Source of the DNA: Gordionus sp. m RMFG-2023
Taxonomy: Eukaryota; Nematomorpha; Gordioida; Chordodea; Parachordodidae
NCBI RefSeq assembly: GCF_954871325.1
Contig: NC_088779.1
Coordinates: 19,594,846 to 19,658,845, forward strand
Length of the DNA stretch: 64,000 bases
Reading direction: 5' to 3'
Below, in pieces: positions 23,549 through 34,318 of this stretch. Every line of letters starts with the position of its first letter. Position 1 is the first letter of the stretch. Below the pieces are notes generated by a model. The model made no database searches and had not been told where the DNA came from. It saw only the letters and a program-made list of their open reading frames with translations. The translations under genes were made by a program, and so were the position numbers.

Positions 23549-25289
23549 TAATAAATGGGTGGGCTAAAAAGTTAATTTTTTATAAATTAAATTTTATTCT
23601 TGTATAATAAATACAATGGTAGCTTATATTACTATATTGAAATATATATTATATATTTTAATAAATAAAATTTTTTAATTCAAGTCAAAAAGCATAGCAT
23701 TTTTTAAATCATAATTACTTTTAATGTTTCTATATTTTTCATTTAATTTTCTTATTTTGCTAATAAAATTTTTTAATACAGCCTGCCGAACAGATATAAG
23801 CACTAAATTAAAACGTAGACTAATTAAACAAATTTTCACAGGCGTGGCAAGAATTTTGATAAAAAGATGGCTTACCATATAAATTACCGGGGAGCTTGGT
23901 CCGTTTATTACAGCCCTTAAGTATATAAGCTAATTTTTTTCTTAAAATTTTGAATTATAGCACGACTTAATATATTATCTATCTCTAGTCTAGTTAATAG
24001 AATATGGTTAAATGTTAAGATCGTTAACCATATTTAAATGTCTACAGAGAAGATTATTTGAGTAAAATGAATTTAATACAGTTATTTCATATAATTTCAT
24101 TTTTTTGCATATCGTTTAAGTGTCTTTTTCATAGCGGTTAAATGCCTTTCAATGGTGGGTTACAATGTATGAAATTTTTTTTTAATGCATTTTAATTAAT
24201 GAATAATTCTTAGGTTTAGGTATTATTGTTAGAATAATGATCAGTGCCTTTATCTAGATATTTATGACTAGAGCAGGTTAAAATTGGCAAGGAATGGAGA
24301 CAATATCTTTTTGCAAAAATTATTTAAACACTGCATTTCATAATTATATAGCATATTACCTTATTAAAATATTATTTGAAATATGTTTTCAAACTTAAAA
24401 TGTAGTATATCATAATATTATACACAAATCGGATTAGTAAATTATAATGGACACAGGTCGTTATTTATTTTAAATAATTAATATAATAATACAAAACTAA
24501 TTATAAACAAAAGATTCTAGAAAATAATGACTATAATAATATTCACCATAGCGAATCTTAATTTTTTTAAATAAGAACCGAATGTTTCCTTGATTAATTT
24601 TTGGACGTAATGGATGGCATTTCGTTTAAATGCCTTTTACATTTCATTTAAAATTTCGTTTAAATGCCTTTTACTTTTCGTTTAAATGTCATTAAATGGC
24701 AGACTACAATAGTGCATTTATAAGAACGTTAGACTAGCATTAGTTTTAACATAAGACTTGTATCTAAATCAATAATGATGTTCATAAAATGAAAACTGCG
24801 TGTACACATTAGACACTAAAGTGCATTATCACAATTTTGAAATTCCTTCAAATATTAGGGACATTTTTGAATACATCTCATTTTAAAATATTAAATAAAC
24901 GTTAATTAGCAATTATAAAAAAGATTTGGAACCTCTCGGGCATATCATTAACCGATTGTAAGAGATTAAATGTTCGCTTTATTAATTTTCTTGCTATAGG
25001 CAACTGATTATTTTTGTTTGAAGTCTTAAAAACAGATTTAATTTAAATAGAACATCAAGATATTAGTTGTATTCATATCTTCCAATCTCCAGCAACTAAA
25101 TAAACTATAAATAATGACAATAAAGGCTATAAAGTTATTAACGCGAGCTACTTTTTTATAGAATCTGACCCCAGATTTAAAATTTTTATAGAGAAGGGGG
25201 TCTTTTTATATTGAAATAAATTCTTTTGGAACATTAAAAATTTATTAGAACAATCAATATAAAATTTATTATAACCAATTATATTGAAA
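23549..25289. other. AT-rich intergenic DNA with short repeat cluster
   Basis: No gene was recognised. Around 24610-24700 the word TTTCGTTTAAATGCCTTTTAC repeats about three times with variation, and a related TCGTTTAAGTGTCTTTTTCAT with TAAATGCCTTTCAATGG lies near 24110-24160. The two clusters may be the ends of a small element, but terminal repeats and target duplications could not be fixed. A 67-codon minus frame at 23675-23878 is unsupported. Confidence 0.4.
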
Positions 25290-25530
25290 ATGACAATTTC
25301 GAACACAAATAATAAAATATTGCAAAATACAAAATATTTAAGAACGAATATAATATTGTAAAAAAATATAAGAATTACAAGAAATCACAGTAAAATATAA
25401 AATTAAACATGTGATAATTTTAATCAAAATATCATTAATAAATTAAAATTTAATCTTCTTTGCGATTACGCTGATTTTTCAATAATTTGTTTATATATCC
25501 TCAGAAGGATATAGATAATAGTATTTGTAA
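25290..25530 (-). mobile_element. Inverted fragment of the ZMYM1-like hAT family
   Basis: Its reverse complement closely matches 22650-22850. Shared words include CGCAA(A)GA-GATTAAATTTT, ATATGTTTAATTTTATATTTTA-like and TATTTTATTATTTGTGTTCGAAA-like runs. It covers only the extreme 3' part of the transposase and downstream DNA. No ends are present. Confidence 0.65.
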
Positions 25531-25883
25531 TTAGGATAGAGCCATTTGATAGATCACAAATAGTTCATAGACAAAAGTGGAATAACAACGATTATGTTAT
25601 AGTGATATGCAATGAGTCCACGTTATTATTATTTGTTTGTCTAGGTGCAAATCTAGGTTTGCGAATCCCAAAATCATGTAATTTCGTTTTAGCCTCAACA
25701 ATCACATATCTCCTGAAATGTTAGATATTATCTCCTAGTTTTATAAGGGGTCATATAATATTCCATTCTAATGCAAAAAAAACATCTACTTCCTCATTAA
25801 GGACTTTCTAATATTTTTCCAAGGACTTATAGATCCGAAAATGCAGGAAGCTTGATGTCGAAGGCCCCATCTTGTCGGGCATG

Positions 25884-27645
25884 CCTTTGCACAGGCGCGT
25901 ACGCAGGAATTTGGTCTGGTGGGGGGATAATAAAATTTTTTAAGAAATATTATTGTTAATTAAAAATACTAAGTAAATTTATTAGGACTAATAACTTTTC
26001 TAATACACAATTTTAAACTAATGTGAATTAAAAAAATTATATATATAAACCGGCATTGAAAAACTATAAAATAAATGTGAATTATAAAATATAAAGTGAA
26101 TATAACCCACGATATGAATCAAATGACCCAAAATTGAAATTTGAATTTTTAAAATATATAAAGTATAAAAAATTTAAATGTTGGAAATATAGATTAATAC
26201 ACAAAAAGTTTCTTAGAAATAATTGTATTTTGTATGTTTTGAGCTAATTTTTCAATTATCTATCCTTGCTTGGCGTTAAATGCCTTTGAATATTCAAAAG
26301 ATCCAAATCATTCAATCTACTTTCAGATGTGGTATTTCATAGGTATGTTTTTCACAGACTAGCAGGCCCGGCCCCCGAGCCGGACCGTATTTTAATTTTT
26401 TTAAATATACCCGGGCTGGGCCTGAAAATTTTTTTAGAAAAAATATCCGGGCCGAGCTGTATATTTTAAAACCAAATATTTGAAATCGCCATTATTAGCT
26501 ATAAAAATCAAAAATAAATATAATTTATTTTAAAAAAATTCGGGCCAGGCCTAACCGGGCCAGGCCTGAAAATTTTTTAAAAAAAAAACCCGGGCCGGAA
26601 AAATTTTTAAAAAAAGCCGTGTCCTGCAAATGGAACCTTTGCAAAGCTCTGTTATTCTTCTTAAAAAAGAGAATGTTCTCACATTAGTTTACTAAAGAGC
26701 TGCTAATATATAATTATTTTAATACACTGGGAGTATAATCTAAAATGTGTTCAAAATAATGCAAAGCATTTATAGCATTTTTTGGGACTGTATCAACCAT
26801 AGTTAATCTTTTAATCATAGTTATTCAGCTAATAAGGCATCATAAGATATTTTAACATCTTCATGATAAAAATCTAACAAATATTTATATTTTTTTCTAT
26901 CACCATATGAAAAAGGTTGGGAGAGGGGACATTTGTTTTATAATACTCTTCTACTGAACCTATATTAATGTTTTGACGATTAGCTTGCTTGCTGCAAGTC
27001 GAGGGGGACAAATATTAAACACGTATAGCTCTGCTTTTGACTCAACAATAACATATAAAATATGAAATTCTTCATCAACATTAGCTCTAATTTTCTTGAG
27101 TTCTAATAAAATGCTCTCCGTTATTCTCATCGTCTTAATCAAGTCAATGTGAAAAAAAATTTGGAATAAGTATTGAATCCAATAATTTTCTTGCTTCTGT
27201 GGAAATATTTCTTTCAAGCCATTGTGATATTTCAGTAATAGCATTAATAATCGGCTCTTCTAACTCCATAATAGCTGTTACTGCTTGATGGTGGAGACTC
27301 GATCTCGTTGGACAAGCTTGCAATTTCTTTCTCCCTGTTGGACAAGGAGTTTCAGAGATAATTATTTGACTAGAAATTTAGATAAATATTATGCCACTAA
27401 AATTTGAAAATAATAGGTAAATTACGCCAAGGAATACTTGAAATCGAAATTAATTGATAAAATAACTTAGTAGATGAATGTGATAAATAAATGTAATTAA
27501 ATATATATATATATGAGATAGGAATAAATATTAACAAATGTAATTTGAAAAATATAATCCGGCATCCGCATTTTTTGGCTTGGGTGGGGGGGGGGGGATT
27601 TGTCCCCCTGCCCCCCCCCCCGCTGCGTAAGCCAATGCCTTTGCA
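25884..27645 (-). mobile_element. ZMYM1-like hAT transposon, both ends and exact target duplication
   Basis: The element is 25892-27637 (1,746 bp including a 297-bp insertion). Flanks cctttgca at 25884-25891 and 27638-27645 are identical. The ends CAGGCGCGTACGCAGG and, at the other side, CTGCGTAAGCCAATG share an inverted TACGCAG core, with G- and C-runs just inside the right end. The minus-strand transposase has SLHHQAVTAIMELEEPIINA, TEISQWLERNIS, an open stretch 27244-26960 including ELKKIRANVDEEFHILYVIV, and C-terminal SESRLNDLDLLNIQRHLTPS. These fit the middle and end of hAT transposases related to ZMYM1. The N-terminal finger is absent, so the copy is internally deleted and broken. It is an inverted partner of 34319-36480. 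Confidence 0.9.
26355..26651. mobile_element. GC-rich hAT family, short copy nested in ZMYM1-like hAT
   Basis: It starts CAGACTAGCAGGCCCGGCCC and ends CATTTGCAAAG-like sequence with TTTGCAAAGCTCTG. Both match the two ends of the complete copy at 18939-19869 (CAGGCCCGGCCCTAAG and CCATTTGCACGG in the respective orientations). It interrupts the transposase exactly where the uninterrupted relative at 35870-35890 reads AAGAAGAATAAAAACATACC. Target duplications are not clear. Confidence 0.8.
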
Positions 27646-28301
27646 GTTTTTTTCTTCTTGTAATACAAGAAGTCTCAAAAATATTACCAAATTTTGTCTC
27701 TTTGGATATTTGAACATTTTATACATTCTAGAAGTGTTGCCTAATCATAGTTATTAGTAGAGATAAATTAAGTAGAAAATTTTGGTTGATAAAATTATCT
27801 TGTATCTATCAATGATTAATATTTAAAAAATGTAGGAAAATATACTTAAAATTTTAGTAGAGAGAAGATAATATTTAAATTAATTTTATAATTTGCTAAA
27901 ATTTTAGAATATAACCTATTAAATAGTATATTTTGCAAATCACAATTCTTGAAAATCTTATTTATTTTTTAAAAAATTTTGCTAATGAGAGATAATTTCC
28001 TCTTCTGCGCTGGCTACGCGCTTGTCTAACGTCATTAATACTAGATCGCAATCTAAGTAAAATATTAATTATCACCTCTTCATCTCTAAATTTCAGTTCA
28101 ATTATGTCTAAAAATATGAAAAAGATCATTATCAGAAGAGAGTCCTAATACACATTTTACACAAATAACCAGGCATTTCATTCCAAAAATAAACTCACAG
28201 ATAATTATTGAAATAGAAAGAATGAAAGAAAGAAAGACAATGGGTAATTTCTTTTCTGCTACTAAGCATTGTGCAAACATGGTGTTTAAAGATAACTAGT
28301 C
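27646..28301. other. AT-rich DNA, nothing recognised
   Basis: A 60-codon minus frame at 28098-28280 (start MFAQCLVAEKKLPIVFLSF) is rich in hydrophobic residues but has no recognised similarity, splice context or neighbour. No element ends were found. Confidence 0.35.
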
Positions 28302-29417
28302 AATAGCATAGGCGCTAATGGGGGCAGTGGAGCTCTCCCACCAATGACAAATTTATATAGGGGCTGAGGTGCACCCTTATAAAATAATAATTAATCAAAT
28401 TACATAAATATACTCTAGACATCAAAAAATTCTGAGATTAATATTATGATGAAGCCTCTCACGTTAGTGTAAAAATTTATAGTTTACCGACGAATCTTCA
28501 CATGAGGAATCTAGAGAAATCTATGTACATTGTGCTGATCACACATAAATATTATGGTACAAGATTTATTTAATATTATTGCAAAATTTCGTGATTTTAT
28601 AGAATTAATAAAAGATATATCATATTTTCTTCAAGATCATCCAAGAGATATTTCGTTCTATTCAAGATGAAAATGATAGTTCAACTAACCTTTAAGGCCA
28701 TTATGTCTTACATGCTGGAATGAGAATATGACTGAAATTAATATAAAAGAATTATGAAATAATCATAAAATTTTTATTATAAATTTTAAATACATTTCCC
28801 AGTGAGGTTACAAAATTTATTACACCATTTGAAAACTTTTTATTTTTTAAAATGAAAGATGAAAATGATAGTTCAACTCCTTTAATTTTTATTTTTTAAA
28901 ATGAAAGATGAAAATGATAGTTCAACTCCTTTAAGGCCATTATGTCTTACATGCTGGTGAATGCGAATATGACTGAAATTAATATAAAGGAATTATGAAA
29001 TAATCATAAAATTTTTATTAGAAATTTTAATTACATTTTCCAGTGAGGTTACAAAATTTATTACACCAAATAAAGCTTTTTGAAAACTTTTTATTTTTTA
29101 AAATGATGATAACAATATTTAAGATTGAGAGAGTTGAAGTTTTAAATGGTAAAATCCAAAGTTCATTATTATACTTTTTATATAAAATAGAAATTCTGAT
29201 CAAAATTTTATATGTATTACGATATAATGATAGTTGCGCTCAAAAAAAAGTTAAAATTATTTTCAAAATTACCTTTTTTTTCAGCTAAGATTATCTAAAA
29301 CTGCCTTCTTTTTTTTATAAATGTATTTTAAAAAATCCAAAATTTTGCGGGACTCTCAAATTTTTCAGGGGGTTTGAGCCCCTGACTCCCCCCTCCCCTA
29401 GTGACGCCACTGAATAG
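28302..29417. mobile_element. Probable hAT-type element with G/C-rich ends
   Basis: The right end reads CCCCCTCCCCTAGTGACGCCACTG (ending 29412), close in style to the CAGTGGCGTAGCC end of the element at 61492. The left side has ATAGGCGCTAATGGGGGCAG near 28307. The sequence aatag occurs on both sides (28302-28306 and 29413-29417), but a full 8-bp duplication is not convincing, so the left end is uncertain. No transposase was recognised inside. A large internal tandem duplication lengthens it. Confidence 0.55.
28665..29103. repeat. About 241-bp tandem duplication with a 49-bp sub-repeat
   Basis: AGATGAAAATGATAGTTCAA starts at 28665, 28857 and 28906. The segment 28665-28856 recurs almost unchanged from 28906 to about 29103, and the 49-bp piece 28857-28905 is an extra partial unit. 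High identity suggests the duplication is recent relative to the surrounding relics. Confidence 0.9.
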
Positions 29418-29639
29418 TTTTGATAAGTTTTGAATAATTAATTTAAGGGAAAGGAATTAAAGAATATCACATCTTAAAACGACAGAAAAAAATACACCTT
29501 TAAGATTCGAAGAAAGCTCGAATTTATCATACCATCATTTCGGGCCAGTTAATGTATAAATTTTTATCATACAATTTCAAGTATAAAAAATTGTTTTAAA
29601 TATCAATAGATCATTTAATTTATGGAGAAATTTGCGATA

Positions 29640-29970
29640 ATCATTTTTCAGCATATCCTATGGAGATAATTAAATGGATCCTTCATAATGCTTTAGATTT
29701 TGAATTAAGTTGGGAAAATATACACTATACTCTTTCGGGGACATTATAACCATATTAAAAGAACATCTATATTTTTAGAGTATGTAAAATTGCTTAAAAA
29801 TAACTCCCTAAGTGTTTGTTCTGCAGAACGATCATTTTCGGGACTAACTTTTAAATCTTATTTAAGTTGTACGATGAAACCGCAAAGATGAAATCATATC
29901 GAAATTTTAAATGTAAATAAAGAAGAAGCAAAAGAACTTGATTTAAATATTCTAATAAATATTTTTTAAA
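29640..29970 (+). mobile_element. hAT transposase C-terminal relic
   Basis: The plus strand encodes CSAERSFSGLTFKSYL, then TMKPQR with a stop, then NHIEILNVNKEEAKELDLN, with WENIHYTLSGT upstream. This is the hAT dimerisation domain (xSAERxFSxLxxIKxxLRxxMxxxRLxxLxxL). Only the last part is readable and it contains at least two in-frame stops. Element ends were not found, so the extent is minimal. Confidence 0.75.
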
Positions 29971-31741
29971 TAAAAATGAAATAAGAAGAAACACATTTTA
30001 CCTTAAAAAATAACATTTATTATATTATATCAATCACAATATAAAATATATTAATATTATTTTGTCATATTATAAAATAGGAAATAAAAAAGGATATATT
30101 GTTCACAAAAATTAGAAGCTTTTATGCTATTTTTTTAAACTTTGATTAGTTTTTTTTTCTTCAAGTTTTAAACATATCTTTAATATTATTTTTTTTAGAC
30201 CCCATAGACATTTTTAGTGTTGAAGTTGGAAGGTCGATCTCTACCAAAAATTTATAACTTTTTAAACCAACAAATAACATTGTATACTAGTTATTTAAAA
30301 AATGAAATAATAAGCGCGTTAGTTAAAATATTTTATTAACTTAAGTAAATTTTTTGCCCCTTCCTCCAATTAACATACAGAAACGAAGCTTTATATTTAA
30401 ATAAAGATATAATGTTTTAAGGAAAATTTATAAATTATTAATTATATCTATCATGAAAATTTTAAAATTTAAAATAATATAATATTAAATTGGTAAATTT
30501 TTATAAAAAAAAAAAGGAAGAATAATATAAAAATTACATAACAGATTTTAAAACATTTAAGAGAACATTTCTAAAAATAAGCATTAATTATTAACTACTA
30601 AAATAAATACTGAAGAAATTATGAAGTAAAACCTAACATATCTTGAACTCCTTATCATGTGAAGTTCAATTCATTAATCAATATTTGATCAAATCTAAGT
30701 ATATAGAATTTATTATATAGTGACTGTTAAATACGTTTTTTTCTGTTATGTTATATAAGAGATGTTTTTTTAAATGTTATAAATAAGTGTAATATTTTAA
30801 GAAATATTTTGTGTTTGGTAAAGAGACATGTTTAAAATTTTTTTAATTAATAATTAATTAAAATTTGTAGTATAAAATTCCCTGTTTTGATCTTATAAAT
30901 TATTAATGTATTTATGTTAGTTATGAAAAAAAAATTATGAGATACATTTATAGATGATACAATATTTACTTAATCCAGAACCAGATAATAAAACATTTTT
31001 AAACAATGAAAACTAAAATAATCCTATTTTATTTAATTTAGAAAAATATCTTCCGCTAAGATTTGAAACTACTGCTCTGATAGTAGAAGGCAAGTTTGTC
31101 CTTAGCGGCAGGTTCAGCTTCTTTTAAAAAGGTATTTAATTTTAACAAAAATAAATATTATGTCATTTTTATTAAGTTGTTTTGTAAATTTGTAATATAA
31201 TATATAATTTTTTGAAACAAAAAAAATATATCTATACAACTAATCTCTTTTAGATTTAAATAATTTACAGAAAATGCCGCCAGTTGCAATTTTTTATTTG
31301 ATTTTTTTTTATTAAAAAAAATATATATTGTGAAAAGTGGTACTGAGGAGGGTTTGCTGCACTATTAAAGAAATATTACATTTTATGATAATCTTTTTCA
31401 ATTGTTCTATTCAGGTATATATAAATAATTTTTTTTTATATATAAAACCTTAAATATCTATTTCAATTCATTTGAGTCTTTTGATCAGCGGTATTTAATT
31501 TGTTTTATGAAAGGAGAAAAAGAAATGTTGGCTTAAAAGTTTATAAGTTTTGTTTTTTAATTTTTCAAAAAAAACTTTCGATTTTAACATTTCAATTTTA
31601 TTAAAATTATATAAAATCAGTTATAATTTAAAATGAATAAGCCATTTTAAAATTGATAGTCAAATTATTATTTTTTAAATAAGTTTATTAGAACTCAATC
31701 GACTCTAGTTTAATGAAATTGAATAGTATATTTTCTTAGCA
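29971..31741. other. AT-rich DNA, nothing recognised
   Basis: Long A/T-rich tracts with no reading frame over 60 codons and no repeat ends identified. A TTTTGCCCCTTCCTCC stretch near 30352 might be a transposon terminus. A slightly less AT-rich patch at 31060-31120 shows no clear frame. Confidence 0.4.
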
Positions 31742-32103
31742 CTATTAATTAGAGACCCCTAGACCCAGCCAGGAGCGGGTCGTAAAATGATATTTTTTTG
31801 AAATTCAATGCCGGTTTAAAAAAATAAATTATGAAACTGGCCAGGCCTAATTTTATAAAACTCTGGTCAATCCGAGTTTTTTAATTGAAAAATTATTTTA
31901 TAATTTGTCATTTAACATTCATTTTCTGCTCGTTTTCCTTTTTAAATAATTTTCCAAAATGATAAAATTATTTAAAATGACGAAATTATAAAATCCGGAC
32001 TAGATCGTAAAATAATTAAAACTTTAAAAAATCATTTTTTTAAAAAAAAACTAAATTCGGACCAGGCCTAAAAATTTGGCCTCTTCAGGTATCTGCTATT
32101 TAA
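31742..32103. mobile_element. GC-rich hAT family, degraded short copy
   Basis: The element is about 31750-32095. The left end (T)AGAGACCCCTAGACCC and right end CTTCAGGTATCTG correspond to the CAGAGACCTGCAG terminus of the copy at 18939. Interior GGCCAGGCCTAA and CGGACCAGGCCTAAAAA blocks are shared with 26355-26651 and 41238-41543. Flanks ctattaat and ctatttaa match at 6 of 8 bases. Confidence 0.7.
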
Positions 32104-32360
32104 AATATTATCATCGTTTGTTTTTTTTGTAATAAACTAAATTGATTTTTAAATTAACAAATTATTTTTGAGAATATATTATAATTTTTTTTACATTGCA
32201 ATTTTTACAAACGATTAATTAGATTTTTAAATTTAAAAAACGCGCTAAAACAATATATTGTACTATTTTACAACTTGTTATTTTAACCGTTTTTTAAATC
32301 TGAATTTCATGCGTATAGAATAACAGCTTATAAATTTCACCTTTATGATATCGCCTACTT

Positions 32361-32459
32361 AGTTTATTACACATTGCGAAATTTGTCAGAAGCTTAATCT
32401 AAATATAATAAGTTTATTATTACACATTGCGAAATTTATCTAAAGCTTAATTTAAATAA
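32361..32459. repeat. 53-bp tandem duplication
   Basis: TTATTACACATTGCGAAATTT followed by an AAGCTTAAT.TAAAT tail occurs twice, offset by 53 bp, with few differences. No function is apparent. Confidence 0.85.
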
Positions 32460-33027
32460 TATGGAATGAACGAGAGAGAAAATATTTATACATTATTTTA
32501 AATTTCATACAGAAATCATGAGGTGGTAAAATAGCAAAAATTTTTAAATCGGAGTCTGACCCATTCATATTTTTTTAAACTATTTTTTTACAATAAATTT
32601 TCTTTTAGACAAATAATAAATTCATAAAGCTAGCCCATTTATTTCTATATTATATTTTTATTCATTTGAAAAATCTCTCTAGAAATTTCGGCACAAAATC
32701 TGTCATAGAGACCAAAAATAAATTCCATCCCATGAGACTAAATGTATGACACATTTAACTCTAACAAACATTTCCTATTTTTTTTATAATTAAATTTCAA
32801 TCGCTAAATCAATTAAAAAATTGCATTATGTTTTTTTTAAATTTAAAATCTTGCCAGTATATTTCCCAAAGGATTGGTTGTCTTGATTTATTTTTTATTA
32901 ATTTAAAAAAAAATGATAGTCAAACTTTATAGTGTACACAAAACGAGATGTACTCTTTCATATCGACAATTAAATAAGTCAACAATGATCGATATTTAAA
33001 TTATTGGTATATACTCTAGTTATTTTT
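32460..33027. other. AT-rich DNA, nothing recognised
   Basis: No frame, element end or repeat was identified in this stretch. Confidence 0.4.
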
Positions 33028-33225
33028 TTATAATAGAGTTTTACATTGCACTGATAGGTCTACCTCAATATCCGCTTGAATGATACTGTTCGAGATTAGG
33101 CAATGTTTTCGCACAAATTTTTCTTTAATGATATACGGACCTGATTTTCTTTGTTTATAATGTTCCTTAGCCATTTCCAGACCGAAAGTTTTTTCAGAGC
33201 GGTTTTTGGGTAATGTTACCAGCAA
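33028..33225 (-). CDS. Unrecognised open frame, possible exon or gene remnant
   Basis: The minus frame contains MAKEHYKQRKSGPYIIKEKF and FVRKHCLISNSIIQADIEVD and ends with a stop after CKTLL. The composition is more protein-like (charged, mixed, non-repetitive) than the other short frames in this desert, and local GC is slightly raised. I do not recognise a family. No convincing acceptor precedes it, and the frame has no ATG until the internal Met. Possible GT donors lie near its end. It could be an exon of an unseen gene, a processed fragment, or chance. Confidence 0.2.
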   Translation of the reverse strand: MLVTLPKNRSEKTFGLEMAKEHYKQRKSGPYIIKEKFVRKHCLISNSIIQADIEVDLSVQCKTLL

Positions 33226-34318
33226 TTAAAAAAATAATTTCTTACCATGCATCCTCTATTCTATTTATTTTTTATCCGACTGGGTAAAAAAAATTTACAA
33301 GAAAAATTAAATTCCCTTATAACAATAAAAAATTTAACTAAAGTTTAAAAAATGAGAAAATAATAATTAGAAAAACGCTCAGTTGCTTTTTTTACGATAT
33401 TTTACAGCAAATGTATTCATCCAAAGTATCACCACTATCATAGGCGTGAATATAGTTTTCAAAGGTTAATACGAGCTATTTTTTTTATGCCATTATAAAA
33501 TTTTTAGTTAAATTTTAACGATTAAATGATGGCTAATTTATGTAGGAGACCGAGCGTCTTGCAATTACTATATAACTTTCTATGAAAATATTTTTAAAAA
33601 GTTTAAAACGTGCCAACAAGCTATGAAACAACCTCTCTGGAAGTGACCTAAGAGGAACAAAATAAAATATTATTTATTTAGCATTATCAAACTAGTTTTG
33701 ATCTTATTTTTATTAGAATTTTAGGGTTTCTATGATTCCGTATCTCCCCTACCCAGTTTAGTTAAAATTAAGCAAAACATTTTTTAATTGATAATTGAAC
33801 CTATCGGTGCTTTTCGTTGATACCTAGAGTGCCTTCTGTTTTCATTAAATACAACTAATCCAAATTTATTTCCCTAGCTTCTTGAGCTATTTTTATATGT
33901 TCTCCTTTAGAAATATTAAATAAACATTTTAGAAATTATAAACGATTTAGAATATACCAGGCATCCTTAACCGATTTTAGAACATGAATAGTTCTCTTAA
34001 TTGATTTTTCAGAAAATATGGCGCACATCTAAACCACTGTTCTCTTGTAAATGTATTAACCATTCAAAACTTACAAATGGGCAATTTGTTTTTGCAAGAT
34101 AATATATAGAATTAAATATTATATTGGTTTGTTTATAAATGTGATTAACCATTTTCAATGCAATATCTCAGTATTTTTTTTATAGAATTTTGTGTTCATC
34201 TGAATTGGCATCCAAATTTTATCATGCAAATATCGTAGTTTATGTTTTCTGTCTTGTAAATGGCATTTATCAATTGTATAATTGCACCATTCACTTAATA
34301 TATGCAGTTCTGGAGAAG
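33226..34318. other. AT-rich DNA, nothing firm
   Basis: No gene recognised. Overlapping open frames on both strands around 34155-34393 run into the left end of the next transposon and are rejected. Confidence 0.35.

Noticed and set aside
27397-27757. Open frames on both strands through GGGG/CCCC runs
   Set aside because: Poly-Gly and poly-Pro come from homopolymer runs at the end of the hAT element 25892-27637.
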